Assembly: GCA_903904755.1 (NCBI GenBank) | Contig: CAIVDV010000062.1 | Span: 1-57,346 of the forward strand | DNA from: an uncultured Acidobacteriaceae bacterium | GTDB taxonomy: Bacteria > Acidobacteriota > Terriglobia > Terriglobales > Acidobacteriaceae | Direction: 5' to 3' | DNA length: 57,346 bases | In this document: positions 16,754 to 25,962 of the stretch, piece after piece | Position numbering within the stretch: position 1 is the stretch's first letter | Layout of the letters: each line of letters begins with the position of its first letter | Position numbers and translations under genes: made by a program | The notes under the pieces: model-generated | What the model was told of the DNA's origin: nothing | The model's input: the letters and a program-made list of their open reading frames with translations, nothing else | The model's database searches: none

Positions 16754-18133
16754 ATGATGCGGGAGAAGGAGAAGCCGGTCATCCTGATGCCGGAGCGGCT
16801 GGGGTATGCGGCGGGGGATTTGGCGAGTTGCCTGTACTACAACACGTTCAGCTTGTTCCTGATGTATTTCTACACGGATGTGTTTGGGATAGGACCGGCG
16901 GCGGTGGGGACGCTGCTGCTGGTGACGCGGACGTGGGACAACTTTGTGGATCCGGTGGTGGGGATGGTGGCGGACCGGACGACGACGCGTTGGGGGAAGT
17001 TTCGGCCGTGGATTCTGTTTGGGTGTGTGCCGATTGCGGTGGCGGGAGTGGCTGCGTTCCATACGCCGAACCTGAGTGCGCCGGGGAAGCTGATTTACGC
17101 CTATGTGACGTACTCGCTGCTGATGCTGATGTTTACGGTAATCAACATTCCTTATGGTGCGCTGCTGGGGGTGTTGACGCGGGATACGAACGAGCGGACG
17201 CGGCTGAGTTCGTACCGGTTTCTGGGTGCGTTTACGGGGAACTTTGTGGTGCAGGCGACGCTGCTGTGGTTGGTGAAGCACCTGGGGGGAGGGAGCGAGC
17301 AGAAGGGCTTTACGCTGGCGATGGGGGTGTACGGGGTGATGGCGGTGGGGCTGTTTCTGACGACGTTCCGGACGACGCGGGAGCGGGTGCGGAGTGCGGC
17401 GGATCGGGCATCGTCGGTGGGCAAGGATTTGTGGGACCTGGGGAAGAACGGGCCATGGATGGCGCTGGGGATGGTGAGCATCCTGTGCCTGGTGTGGATT
17501 TCGGTACGGAATGCCTGCCTGGTCTATTACTTCAAGTACTACGTGGGTGCGGAGCAGATGACGGCGACGTACCTGGTGGCGGGTACGCTGGCGACGCTGG
17601 CGGGCGTGACGGTGACGGCGAAACTGGTGAGCTTCTTTGGCGGGAAGAAGCGGGCGTACATCTGGCTGACGGTGTTTTGCGGGATTGCGAATGGAGCGAT
17701 GTATTTTGCGAGTCCGAAGAATTTTGGACTGATGTATGCGAGCCAGATTGTGATGTCGTTTTTCCAGGGGCCGCTGTTCCCGATGATATGGGCGATGTAT
17801 GCGGATACGGCGGATTATGCGGAGTGGAAGTTTGGACGGCGGACGACGGGGCTGATTTTTTCAGCGGGGACATTCTCGCAAAAGATGGGCTGGACGGTGG
17901 GCGCGGCGACGGCGGGATGGTTGCTGGGGTACTACGGGTTCAAGGCGAATGTGGTGCAGAACACGGGAACGCTGTTTGGGATACGGGTGATGGTGAGCCT
18001 GTTGCCTGCGGCGGCGTGCGGTGCGACGGCGGTGGCGGCGTTGCTGTATGGCATTACGCAGCCAATTGAGAAGCGGATGGGTGAAGAGTTGACGGCACGC
18101 AGAGAGTTGAGTGCCGAAGGAATTGGAGAGTGA
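16754..18133 (+). CDS. GPH-family (MelB-like) sugar:cation symporter
   Basis: A 459-residue, 12-TM major-facilitator protein. The signature of glycoside-pentoside-hexuronide symporters is at about residues 55-80: WDNFVDPVVGMVADRT, with the paired aspartates that bind cation and sugar in MelB, then GKFRPWILFG. IPYGALLGVLTRDTNERTRL matches the central loop. It imports small glycosides across the inner membrane. First gene of a six-gene operon, and since the next gene is a GH130 phosphorylase, short beta-mannosides are the likely cargo (inference). It starts at ATG 16754 or 16757 with a weak ribosome site. Confidence 0.9.
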   Translation: MMREKEKPVILMPERLGYAAGDLASCLYYNTFSLFLMYFYTDVFGIGPAAVGTLLLVTRTWDNFVDPVVGMVADRTTTRWGKFRPWILFGCVPIAVAGVAAFHTPNLSAPGKLIYAYVTYSLLMLMFTVINIPYGALLGVLTRDTNERTRLSSYRFLGAFTGNFVVQATLLWLVKHLGGGSEQKGFTLAMGVYGVMAVGLFLTTFRTTRERVRSAADRASSVGKDLWDLGKNGPWMALGMVSILCLVWISVRNACLVYYFKYYVGAEQMTATYLVAGTLATLAGVTVTAKLVSFFGGKKRAYIWLTVFCGIANGAMYFASPKNFGLMYASQIVMSFFQGPLFPMIWAMYADTADYAEWKFGRRTTGLIFSAGTFSQKMGWTVGAATAGWLLGYYGFKANVVQNTGTLFGIRVMVSLLPAAACGATAVAALLYGITQPIEKRMGEELTARRELSAEGIGE

Positions 18134-18143
18134 GGAGATGACG

Positions 18144-19133
18144 ATGAGCAAGAATGCGACAGTGGTGGGCGAAGCGATTCCGAATTTGCCATGGCAGGAG
18201 CGGGCGGAGGGAAGCCGGGAAGTGCTGTGGCGATACAGCGAGAACCCGATTCTGGGATGGAATCCGGTGGGGCGCGCGGCGCGAATCTTCAACAGCGCGG
18301 CTTGGCCGCATGAGGGTGGTTTTGTAGGTGTGTTTCGCGCAGATCACAGGAATGCGATGCCGGATTTGCACTTTGGCCGGAGTGCGGACGGCGTGCAGTG
18401 GGAGATTGATGCGGAGGTGATTCCGTGGCAGAACGAGGCTGGCGAGCGGGTATACAACAGGAACTACGCGTATGATCCGCGGCTGGTGAAGATTGATGAG
18501 ACGTTTTACGTGATTTGGTGCGACGACTTTCCGGGGCCTTCGATTGCGCTGGGGCAGACGAAGGATTTCAAGACGTGGGTGAAGCTGGAGCGTCCGCTGA
18601 TGCCGTTCAACCGGAATGGGGTGCTGTTTCCGCGGAAGATAGGCGGGGAGTATCTGCTGCTGAGCCGGCCGAGCGACTCAGGGCATACGCCGTTTGGGGA
18701 TATTCTGCTGTCGCACAGCCGGGATTTGACGTATTGGGGCAAGCACCGGCTGGTGATGCAGCGGCAGCCGAACAACTGGTGGGAGAGCACGAAGATTGGC
18801 GCGGGGCCGATTCCGATTGAGACGCGCGAGGGGTGGCTGCTGTTCTACCACGGGGTGATTACGAACTGTAACGGGTATGTGTACAGCATTGGGGCGGCGC
18901 TGCTGGATTTGGAGGACCCGTCAAAGGTGCTGTACCGGACGCACGATTATCTTTTGTCGCCAGAGATGCCGTACGAGACGGTAGGATTTGTGCCGAACGT
19001 GACGTTCCCGTGCGCGGCGCTGTGCGATGCGCCGACGGGGCGGATTTGCCTGTACTACGGGGCTGCGGATTCGTATACGGCACTGGCGTTTTGCCAGGTG
19101 GATGAACTGCTGGAGCACTTGAAAGGGAAGTAG
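18144..19133 (+). CDS. GH130 beta-mannoside phosphorylase
   Basis: A 329-residue cytoplasmic protein without a leader, the normal GH130 size. ATG 18144 is preferred: AGGAG (18133-18137) overlaps the symporter stop and is 6 bases upstream, whereas an in-frame ATG lies at 18138. Family motifs visible: GRAARIFNSAAWPHEGGFVGVFRA, AYDPRLVKI (its Asp, about residue 111, is the expected proton donor), NGVLFPRKI, WESTKIGAGPIPI and CLYYGAADSYTALA. GH130 enzymes split beta-mannosides with phosphate, giving mannose 1-phosphate. Acceptor (mannose, glucose or GlcNAc) cannot be decided from this sequence. Coupled by spacing to the symporter and to the GH2 gene, which starts 6 bases after its stop. Confidence 0.9.
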   Translation: MSKNATVVGEAIPNLPWQERAEGSREVLWRYSENPILGWNPVGRAARIFNSAAWPHEGGFVGVFRADHRNAMPDLHFGRSADGVQWEIDAEVIPWQNEAGERVYNRNYAYDPRLVKIDETFYVIWCDDFPGPSIALGQTKDFKTWVKLERPLMPFNRNGVLFPRKIGGEYLLLSRPSDSGHTPFGDILLSHSRDLTYWGKHRLVMQRQPNNWWESTKIGAGPIPIETREGWLLFYHGVITNCNGYVYSIGAALLDLEDPSKVLYRTHDYLLSPEMPYETVGFVPNVTFPCAALCDAPTGRICLYYGAADSYTALAFCQVDELLEHLKGK

Positions 19134-19139
19134 GGAGCG

Positions 19140-21740
19140 ATGCGAAGAGCTTGCTGGATGTTGGCGATGATGTGCGGGCTGCCGATGGTGGCGATGGGAG
19201 ATGGACCGGTGGAGAAGGTGACTCAGGCGGTGGCCGCGGGCTGGGAGTTTCGCCAGGTGCATGCGCGGGTCGGCGAGACGGATGGCGCGTGGAGGCCAGC
19301 GGTGGTGCCTGGCGTGGTGCATGCGGATTTGCTGCGGAACAAGCTGATTGGGGACCCGTATTATCGCGACAACGAGAGCAAGGTGCAGTGGATTGAGCGG
19401 GCGGACTGGGAGTATCGCACCGAGGTGGAGGTGAGCGCGAAGCTGCTGGGGATGCAGCATGTGGAGATGGTGCTGGAAGGGCTGGATGCGGTGGCGGAGG
19501 TGCGGGTGAATGGCGCGCTGGTGCTGAAGGCCGACAACATGTTCCGCGAGTGGCGGGTGGATGTGAAGGGAAAGCTGAAGCCGGGGAAGAACGAGATTGC
19601 AGTGAGCTTTCCGAATGTGGGTGCCGAGGCGGCGAAGGTGGCGGCGACGGACCCGTGGAGGAAGCTGACGCAACCGCTGCCGGCAGAGAAGACGTATGTG
19701 CGCAAGGCGGCGTTTGAGTATGGCTGGGACTGGGGTCCGCGGCTGGTGACGGTGGGGATTTGGAGGCCGGTGCGGTTGGAGGGATGGAATGCGGCGCGGA
19801 TATCCAACCTGTATGTGCGGCAGAAGGATGTGAGCCAGACGGTGGCGCGGGTGGTGGTTGAGGCGGAGGTGACTGCGGCGGGCGAGGAGCGGGCCGAAGT
19901 GGAGGTTCATGCGGCGCTGGGGGGCTTTGAGAAACAGTGGACTGTGGTGGCGCAACTGCATGCCGGGGTGAACCAGGTGAGTGTGCCGGTGGAGATTGCG
20001 AAGCCGGAGCTGTGGTATCCGGCGGGATATGGGGCGCATCCGCTGTACCGGTTTGAGGCGAGCGTGCGGGTGGGCGGCGTGCGTGTGGATGTGCGAGAGG
20101 CGAAGGTGGGGCTGCGATCGATTGTGCTGCGCAGGGATGTGGACGAGTGGGGACGGTCGTTTGAGCTGGTGGTGAACGGGATACCGGTGTTTGCCAAGGG
20201 CGCGGATGTGATTCCGTTTGATGCGCTGTTTACGCGGGTGACGACGGAGCAGTACCGGAGCGTGCTGGAGTCGGCGGTGGCGGCGAACATGAACATGGTG
20301 CGGCACTGGGGCGGGGGGTACTACGAGACGGATGAGTTCTACGCGATTTGCGATGAGCTGGGGATTATGGTGTGGCAGGACTTCATGTTTGGCAATGAAT
20401 GGCAGCCGGGGACGTACAGCTTCAAGCTGAACGTGGAGAAGGAAGCGGAGGAGCAGGTGCGGCGGCTGCGCAACCATCCGAGCGTGGTGCTGTGGTGCGG
20501 GAACAACGAGACGGAGACGTCGTGGCAGTGGGCGCAGAATGCGGACGTGATCAAGGCGCTGCCTGCGGATGTGCAGCGGCATATGTGGCAGGACTATCTG
20601 ACGCTGTTTTCAGGAGTGATAGCGCGGGCGGTGGAGCGTGGGGAGCCGGAGGTGCCCTACTGGCCGAGTTCGCCGAGTGCGGACTATGAGGATACGAGCG
20701 AAACGTACCAGTCAGGGGACATGCACAACTGGGCGGTGTGGCACGGGATGCTGCCGCTGAAGGGATATGAGAAGAGCTTTCCGCGATTCATGACGGAGTA
20801 TGGTTTCCAGTCGTTCCCGGAGATGCGGACTGTGGAGTCGTTTACGGAGCCGGAAGACAGGACGGGGATAACGACGCCGGTGATGCTGGCGCACCAGAAG
20901 AATGTGGCGGGGAACCAGAAGATCCACGAGTACATGCTGCGGGATTATCCGGAGCCGAAGGATTTTCGTTCGTTCCTGTATGTGAGCCAGGTGCTGCAGG
21001 CAGAAGCGGTGAAGATTGGCGCGGAGCATTTGCGGCGGATACGGCCGCGGTCGATGGGGTCGATTTACTGGCAGTTGAATGACTGCTGGCCGGTGGCGTC
21101 GTGGTCGAGTCTGGACTACTACGGACGCTGGAAGGCGCTGCACTATTATGCGCGGCGGTTCTACAACGATGTGCTGGTGCTGCCGCATGAGGAGGATGGC
21201 GGGGTGGCGGTGTATGGGGTGTCAGACCGGGTGGCGGGGAGCGATGCGCGGCTGCGGGTGCGGCTGATGACGATGGACGGAAAGGTGCTGAAAGAGATGG
21301 AGCAGGCGGTGACGCTGCCGGGGCTGAAGAGCACGGTGCTGGCGCGAGTGGCGGAGGCGGAGTGGCTGAAGGATGCGGATGGAGCGCGGGTGTTCCTGGT
21401 GGCCGAGCTGATGGCGGGCGGCAAGACGGTGTCGCGGAATCTTCTGTTCTTCCGGGAGACGAAGGATGTGCGGCTGGAGCCGGCGAGGCTGGAGACGACG
21501 GTGAGCCCGATGGGGGGCGGATACCGGGTGCGAGTGGCCGCAAAGGTGCTGGCGCGGGATGTGTATGTGGAGACGGGAAGTGTGGATGCGAAGGTGAGCG
21601 ACAACTACTTTGATGTGCTGCCGGGCGAGGTGGTGGAGATTGAGGTGAAGACGGCGGCGCCGGAGGCGGAGTTCCGGAAGGCGCTGCATGTGATGAGCCT
21701 GACGGATGCGTTTGCGGCAGGGAATTTTGCAGCGAAGTAG
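19140..21740 (+). CDS. GH2 beta-mannosidase, exported
   Basis: An 866-residue enzyme with a probable leader (ACWMLAMMCGLPMVAMG). Sugar-binding domain (WEFRQV...VPGVVHADLL, FEYGWDWGPRLVTVGIWRPV), Ig-like domain (200-330), then the TIM barrel with RHWGGGYYETDEFYAICDELG. The acid/base is in LWCGNNE (E about 457) and the nucleophile in FMTEYGFQSFPE (E about 553), as in GH2 mannosidases. It removes terminal beta-mannose from oligosaccharides. Predicted periplasmic, while its operon neighbour GH130 is cytoplasmic, so two alternative routes for the same substrates seem present. GGGAG upstream supports the start. Confidence 0.92.
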   Translation: MRRACWMLAMMCGLPMVAMGDGPVEKVTQAVAAGWEFRQVHARVGETDGAWRPAVVPGVVHADLLRNKLIGDPYYRDNESKVQWIERADWEYRTEVEVSAKLLGMQHVEMVLEGLDAVAEVRVNGALVLKADNMFREWRVDVKGKLKPGKNEIAVSFPNVGAEAAKVAATDPWRKLTQPLPAEKTYVRKAAFEYGWDWGPRLVTVGIWRPVRLEGWNAARISNLYVRQKDVSQTVARVVVEAEVTAAGEERAEVEVHAALGGFEKQWTVVAQLHAGVNQVSVPVEIAKPELWYPAGYGAHPLYRFEASVRVGGVRVDVREAKVGLRSIVLRRDVDEWGRSFELVVNGIPVFAKGADVIPFDALFTRVTTEQYRSVLESAVAANMNMVRHWGGGYYETDEFYAICDELGIMVWQDFMFGNEWQPGTYSFKLNVEKEAEEQVRRLRNHPSVVLWCGNNETETSWQWAQNADVIKALPADVQRHMWQDYLTLFSGVIARAVERGEPEVPYWPSSPSADYEDTSETYQSGDMHNWAVWHGMLPLKGYEKSFPRFMTEYGFQSFPEMRTVESFTEPEDRTGITTPVMLAHQKNVAGNQKIHEYMLRDYPEPKDFRSFLYVSQVLQAEAVKIGAEHLRRIRPRSMGSIYWQLNDCWPVASWSSLDYYGRWKALHYYARRFYNDVLVLPHEEDGGVAVYGVSDRVAGSDARLRVRLMTMDGKVLKEMEQAVTLPGLKSTVLARVAEAEWLKDADGARVFLVAELMAGGKTVSRNLLFFRETKDVRLEPARLETTVSPMGGGYRVRVAAKVLARDVYVETGSVDAKVSDNYFDVLPGEVVEIEVKTAAPEAEFRKALHVMSLTDAFAAGNFAAK

Positions 21741-21758
21741 AAGCAGAGGAGACGGTGA

Positions 21759-22751
21759 ATGGCGATGGCGGAGTATGTGGCGGCGGCGGGACGGTATGAC
21801 GGGATGGTGTATCGGCGGTGTGGGGCGAGCGGGGTGAAGCTGCCGGCGATATCGTTTGGGTTGTGGCAGAACTTTGGCGGAGCGGAGTTGCAGGAGAGCT
21901 GCCGTGCGATGGTGCTGCGGGCGTTTGACCTGGGGATTACTCACTTTGACCTGGCGAACAACTATGGGCCGCCGCCGGGAAGCGCGGAGACGAATTTTGG
22001 GCGGATCTTGCGAGGGGATTTGGGGCACTACCGGGATGAGCTGGTGGTGAGTACAAAGGCGGGCTACGATATGTGGCCAGGGCCGTATGGGGAGTGGGGA
22101 TCGCGGAAGTATATGCTGGCGAGCCTGGACCAGAGTTTGCGGCGAATGGGGCTGGAGTACGTGGATATCTTCTACTCTCACCGGCTGGATCCGGAGACTC
22201 CGCTGGAGGAGACGATGGGTGCGCTGGCGCAGGCGGTGCGCGTGGGCAAGGCGCTGTATGTGGGGATATCGAATTACCCGGCGGCGGAGACGGCGGAGGC
22301 GGTTCGGTTGCTGGGGGAGATGGGCGTGCGGTGCCTGATTCATCAGCCGAAGTACTCGATGTTTGTGCGGACGCCAGAGGAGGGAGTGCTGGGCGTGCTG
22401 CGGGAGAAGGGGATGGGCGCGATTGCGTTCAGCCCGCTGGCGCAGGGGCTGCTGACGGACCGGTATGCGACGGGAGTGCAGGCGGGCACGCGGGCGGCGA
22501 GGATGGAGTCCCTGAAGAGCGAGGATGTGGAAGGACGGATGGCGCAGGTGCGTGCGCTGGCGAAGCTGGCCGTGGAGCGCGGACAGACGCTGGCGCAGAT
22601 GGCGATTGCGTGGGTGCTGCGGGATGGCGTGGTGACGAGCGCGCTGGTGGGCGCGAGCAGCGTGGCGCAACTGGAGCAGAATGTGGCGGCGCTGGAGAAG
22701 CTGGAGTTTACGGCGGGTGAGCTGACGGCGATTGAGCAAATTCTGGGCTGA
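21759..22751 (+). CDS. Aldo/keto reductase (YghZ-like)
   Basis: A 330-residue NADPH-dependent TIM-barrel reductase. The catalytic tetrad can be read: Asp and Tyr in HFDLANNYGP, Lys in VVSTKAGYD, His in FYSHRLDP. KYMLASLDQSLRRMGLEYVDIF and AFSPLAQGLLTDRY follow the YghZ/voltage-channel-beta subgroup, with WVLRDGVVTSALVGAS as the C-terminal cofactor segment. It has no leader. It is the fourth gene of the operon with a GAGGAG ribosome site. Substrate unknown. Its location suggests it handles an aldose or ketose released from the imported glycoside (inference). Confidence 0.9.
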   Translation: MAMAEYVAAAGRYDGMVYRRCGASGVKLPAISFGLWQNFGGAELQESCRAMVLRAFDLGITHFDLANNYGPPPGSAETNFGRILRGDLGHYRDELVVSTKAGYDMWPGPYGEWGSRKYMLASLDQSLRRMGLEYVDIFYSHRLDPETPLEETMGALAQAVRVGKALYVGISNYPAAETAEAVRLLGEMGVRCLIHQPKYSMFVRTPEEGVLGVLREKGMGAIAFSPLAQGLLTDRYATGVQAGTRAARMESLKSEDVEGRMAQVRALAKLAVERGQTLAQMAIAWVLRDGVVTSALVGASSVAQLEQNVAALEKLEFTAGELTAIEQILG

Positions 22752-22761
22752 GGAGCGGTGG

Positions 22762-23757
22762 ATGGTGCGGTTTGGGATTGCGGGATATGGGCTGCATGCG
22801 GCGAAGCGGCTGGCACCGGCGCTGAAGGCGGCGAAGGGCTGCGAGCTGGTGGCGCTTTCGCGGAGAAATGTGGCGCAGGCGGAAGCGGATGCGGCGGCGC
22901 TGGGGTTGAAGTATGGCGTGGGCTCGACACGGGAGTTGTGTGCGCTGGCGGAAGTGGATGCGGTGGTGGTGACAAGCCCGAATGCCATGCACCATGCGGA
23001 TGTGATGACTTGCCTGGAGATGGGCAAGCATGTGCTGTGTGAAAAGCCGATGGGGCTGCGGGTGGAGGAGGCTGCTGCGATGGTAGCCGAGGCGAAGCGG
23101 CGGCGCCTGGTGCTGGGTGTGGCGCAGAGTTACCGGTTCTGCTGGTCACTGGAGTTTGCGCGGGATTGCCTGAAGAGTGGGGAGATTGGCAGGGCGGTGG
23201 CGTGCCGGGTGGACTTCAGCTTTGTGGGCTTGAACAGCGAGCGGCGGTGGCTGACGGATGCGGCGCTGGCCGGTGGCGGACCGATTGCCGATATTGGGGT
23301 GCACGCGGTGGATGCGATGCGGTATGTGCTGGACGAGGAAGTGGAGAGCTGCACGGCAGTTACGACGCGGGATGCGGAGAGCGGGGGAGTGGAGGCAAGC
23401 GCGGCGCTGAGTTTGCGGTTCCGGAGTGGAGCGCTGGGGACGAGCGTGGTGAGTTTTCGCTCGCCATATGACACACATCTTGAGGTGCTGGGGAGGAAGG
23501 GCCGGCTGGTGGCGCGGCACGGGCTGGATGTGGATGCACCGGTGGCGATGGAAGTGGAAGGCGAGGCGGGCAGCCGGGTGGTGATGGTGGACAATCGGGG
23601 GCTGTATGAGCGGCAGATGGAGGCATTCAGCGAGGCGATTGAGAAGGGCACCAAGTTTGTGGCGACGGGCGAGGATGGGGTGAAGAATCAGCGGGTGCTG
23701 GATGCGCTGTTTGAGAGTGCGCGGGTGGGCAGCACGATTTGGGTGGAGGGAGAGTGA
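22762..23757 (+). CDS. Cytoplasmic Gfo/Idh/MocA-family oxidoreductase
   Basis: A 331-residue protein. ATG 22762 follows GAGGAG at the stop of the reductase gene, and the protein opens directly with the Rossmann strand VRFGIAGYGLHA. The hinge motif is LCEKPMG (about residue 98). The C-terminal domain carries GGGPIADIGVHAVDAMRYVL, with the aspartate and histidine typical of the active site. Without a leader it is the cytoplasmic member among the three Gfo/Idh proteins here. Operon context points to oxidation or epimerisation of a sugar from the GH130/GH2 pathway. Exact substrate not readable. Confidence 0.88.
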   Translation: MVRFGIAGYGLHAAKRLAPALKAAKGCELVALSRRNVAQAEADAAALGLKYGVGSTRELCALAEVDAVVVTSPNAMHHADVMTCLEMGKHVLCEKPMGLRVEEAAAMVAEAKRRRLVLGVAQSYRFCWSLEFARDCLKSGEIGRAVACRVDFSFVGLNSERRWLTDAALAGGGPIADIGVHAVDAMRYVLDEEVESCTAVTTRDAESGGVEASAALSLRFRSGALGTSVVSFRSPYDTHLEVLGRKGRLVARHGLDVDAPVAMEVEGEAGSRVVMVDNRGLYERQMEAFSEAIEKGTKFVATGEDGVKNQRVLDALFESARVGSTIWVEGE

Positions 23758-23762
23758 GGACG

Positions 23763-24167
23763 ATGGCGAGCTGGAACGCGGAAACGATGCTGGCAGCGAT
23801 GGAGGCGAAGGCCGATGCGCTGGGGGTGACGGGTGTGATGGTGGTGGCGCGGATGGATGCGGTGGGAGAGCGTTGGGAGTCGGAGATGCGGGTGCGTGGC
23901 AGGAGCCAGATGAGCTTTGCCGAACCGAACGCTCTGGGATTTACCGGGTGCAACTTTATCGCGATTGCGTATTCAAAGGCGGCGGAGATGGCGACGACGA
24001 AGGCGAACAGCGGCGGGGGAGCGCGGGCGGTGCACCAGGGGGAGTTTGGGTATCCGGGCGGGGTGATTGCAACGCGGGATGGCGGATATGTGCTGGCGGT
24101 GTTCAGCGGGGCGACGGGCGAGCAGGATACGGAGATTTCGCTGGCGGGAATGGGCGCGCTGGGATAG
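23763..24167 (+). CDS. GlcG/HbpS-like (PF03928-type) protein
   Basis: A 134-residue protein starting at ATG 23763, six bases after the preceding stop. It shows the family pattern: LAAMEAKADALGVTGVMVVARMD, then FIAIAYSKAAEMATTKANSG, then YPGGVIATRDGGYVLAVFSGATGEQDTEIS. Members bind haem or act as accessory proteins near redox enzymes such as glycolate oxidase; the real role in most organisms is unknown. It is the last gene of the operon. Its stop is only 2 bases from the stop of the facing minus-strand gene, leaving no room for a classical terminator. Confidence 0.65.
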   Translation: MASWNAETMLAAMEAKADALGVTGVMVVARMDAVGERWESEMRVRGRSQMSFAEPNALGFTGCNFIAIAYSKAAEMATTKANSGGGARAVHQGEFGYPGGVIATRDGGYVLAVFSGATGEQDTEISLAGMGALG

Positions 24168-24169
24168 GG

Positions 24170-25558
24170 CTACTGGACGCGGAATGCGACGGGTTCGACG
24201 TGGACGGGGATGTTGTCGCGCGCCTGAATGTGGAGCAGGACCTGCCAGTTGGCGGGGACAGAGTGGTCCGAGGAGAGGGCGCGGAGCTTTTCCCAAACGG
24301 GGCGCATGGCGCGGGGGTCAGCGAAGAAGGAGCCAACGCCGGCGGTGCCGGTGCTGGTGATTCCGCCGAGGACGAGGATGCGGGTGCCTGAAGGCGATTG
24401 CGTCATCCAAATGAGACCGTAATCGTCGAGCAGCGGCCCGTTGCGCTTGTGGGGATACTCGGCGAGTTCGCCGGGCTGGGGCTTGGTGTTGTGGATGGTC
24501 TCGTATTCAATGACAAAATTTGCGGCGGCGATGGTGCTCATCCAGGAGCTCATGTGAGGGCCGCCGAGGACGACGAGGTGCTCGGTGCGTGCTGCGTCCC
24601 AGTTGAGGAAGCGCGCCTCAGTGAGCTGGGCGGGCTGGTTGAGTGACTGGAAGAGGCCGCCCAGCTCAAAGGCGGTTTTGGCTTCGCCCATGCCGGTGTA
24701 TTCGCCGTTGTTGAGCTCGAGGGCACGGTAGGGGAAGCTGAGCCAGCGGGGATCGGCGACGGTACCAATCTGTGTGGCCAGAGGTTCAGAGAGAGGGAAC
24801 TCGTAGGTGCCCATTTCCTGGGTGGTGACGGGCTGGTTGCTGCCCCGGTAGCGGAGTGTATTGGGGTCAGAGAGGACGATCCTGGTAGGGATGGCGGAGC
24901 TGGTGGCCATGGGGCCGAGGAGGTCGTTGTAGATGGAGAATTCGCGATCGGTGGCGGCGTTGTGGAAGATGTTCCAGCGAGCGGGGATGAAGGCCTGGGA
25001 GAGGAATGCACCGAGGAGAAGACAGCCGAGGGCGATGAGGGGGAGCTGAAACCAGGGGGCGCGCCGGGCGGCGAGGGGTGCAGGGGGGGCGGGAGGCGGT
25101 GCGGGAGCGTCTGACACAGGTTGGGGGGGTGCGGAGGGCCTTTCGACCGGAGCCGGCTCTGCGGGCTGGGCGTGGAGGATGCTGAATTCCGGGATGTAGG
25201 AGCCGGAGGGGAGACGGATGGCGAGCTCGTGCTCGGCGGCCTCGGCATAGAACTGGTTGAGGCGCTTGCGGACGTCGTTGGCGCTGACGCGGACGATGGC
25301 ATCCTGACTGGTATCGTAATCAGCGGGACGATGGAAGATTTCGATGCCGAGGATGCGCTCCTTGAGGCGGTCGTTTTCGCCCTTGAGTGCGAGTTCGACG
25401 AGGTGGCGGAGGAGTTCCTGGCTTCGACGGCTGCCGTGAAAGGCATCGCTCAAGAGAATTTTCTCGAGGGTGTGGAGAATCTCAGCTCGTAACCGTGGGA
25501 TCTCAGAGTCAACAAGGATGACCAGGCCGGGTTCCCGTTCTCGAGATGAAGTGGTCAA
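24170..25558 (-). CDS. Membrane-anchored regulator-like protein, TTG start
   Basis: A 462-residue protein. The start is TTG 25558, supported by GGAGG four bases upstream and no suitable ATG nearby. The N-terminal 120 residues (SRRSQELLRHLVELALKGENDRLKERILGIEIFHRP to YDTSQDAIVRVSANDVRKRLNQFY and LPSGSYIPEF) match a domain common in Acidobacteria in front of cyclase, TPR or propeller regions. That domain resembles a winged-helix DNA-binding fold. A proline/alanine linker and one TM helix (PLIALGCLLLGAFLSQAFI, about 185-205) follow. The C-terminal 250 residues are presumably periplasmic and unrecognised. It may sense a periplasmic signal and act on DNA. It lies between the two conserved promoter blocks. 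Confidence 0.55.
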   Translation of the reverse strand: MTTSSREREPGLVILVDSEIPRLRAEILHTLEKILLSDAFHGSRRSQELLRHLVELALKGENDRLKERILGIEIFHRPADYDTSQDAIVRVSANDVRKRLNQFYAEAAEHELAIRLPSGSYIPEFSILHAQPAEPAPVERPSAPPQPVSDAPAPPPAPPAPLAARRAPWFQLPLIALGCLLLGAFLSQAFIPARWNIFHNAATDREFSIYNDLLGPMATSSAIPTRIVLSDPNTLRYRGSNQPVTTQEMGTYEFPLSEPLATQIGTVADPRWLSFPYRALELNNGEYTGMGEAKTAFELGGLFQSLNQPAQLTEARFLNWDAARTEHLVVLGGPHMSSWMSTIAAANFVIEYETIHNTKPQPGELAEYPHKRNGPLLDDYGLIWMTQSPSGTRILVLGGITSTGTAGVGSFFADPRAMRPVWEKLRALSSDHSVPANWQVLLHIQARDNIPVHVEPVAFRVQ

Positions 25559-25709
25559 GCTGCCTCCAAGAGAGAACCCAGTATAGCAGGGACGTAACAG
25601 GTTAGAACGCGGAAGAGTGCGGGAATTGGGGGTGCGGGAGAGGGGGAGTGAAAGACGGAAGGAGGAGATGCGAGGGGCGGAGAGGGTGGAAACGGGAGGA
25701 AATCCTGCG

Positions 25710-25745
25710 TCTAACGTAGGCCGGAAATTGAGCTATCAGGTTAGA
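25710..25745. promoter_or_regulatory. Inverted pair TCTAAC-N24-GTTAGA
   Basis: Counterpart of 16354-16388 with a one-base-longer spacer. Its left arm continues as CTAACGTAGG, matching the CTAACGTAG core of the promoter blocks. Confidence 0.4.
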
Positions 25746-25962
25746 CGGGGTGATTTCGGGGGAATTTGCGGGAGAGTTGAGGAGATTTGGGAGTGTGGAG
25801 AGAAGCGGGAGGGAGGAAGGTGGTTGAAAAGCGATTTTCCTGAGGAAAGCGGGGGCGGCTTGAGTATGGCGTGGGGAGAAAACGGGGGTGGAGGAGATGT
25901 GTTGCAGGGGTGGAGGAGGGGTGAAAGAGAGCAGGATTGCCGGCGGGAAGTGCGGGCGGGCA

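Noticed and set aside
18921-20582. Minus-strand open frame of 553 codons
   Set aside because: Opposite GH130 and GH2, whose catalytic motifs are intact; basic low-complexity product.
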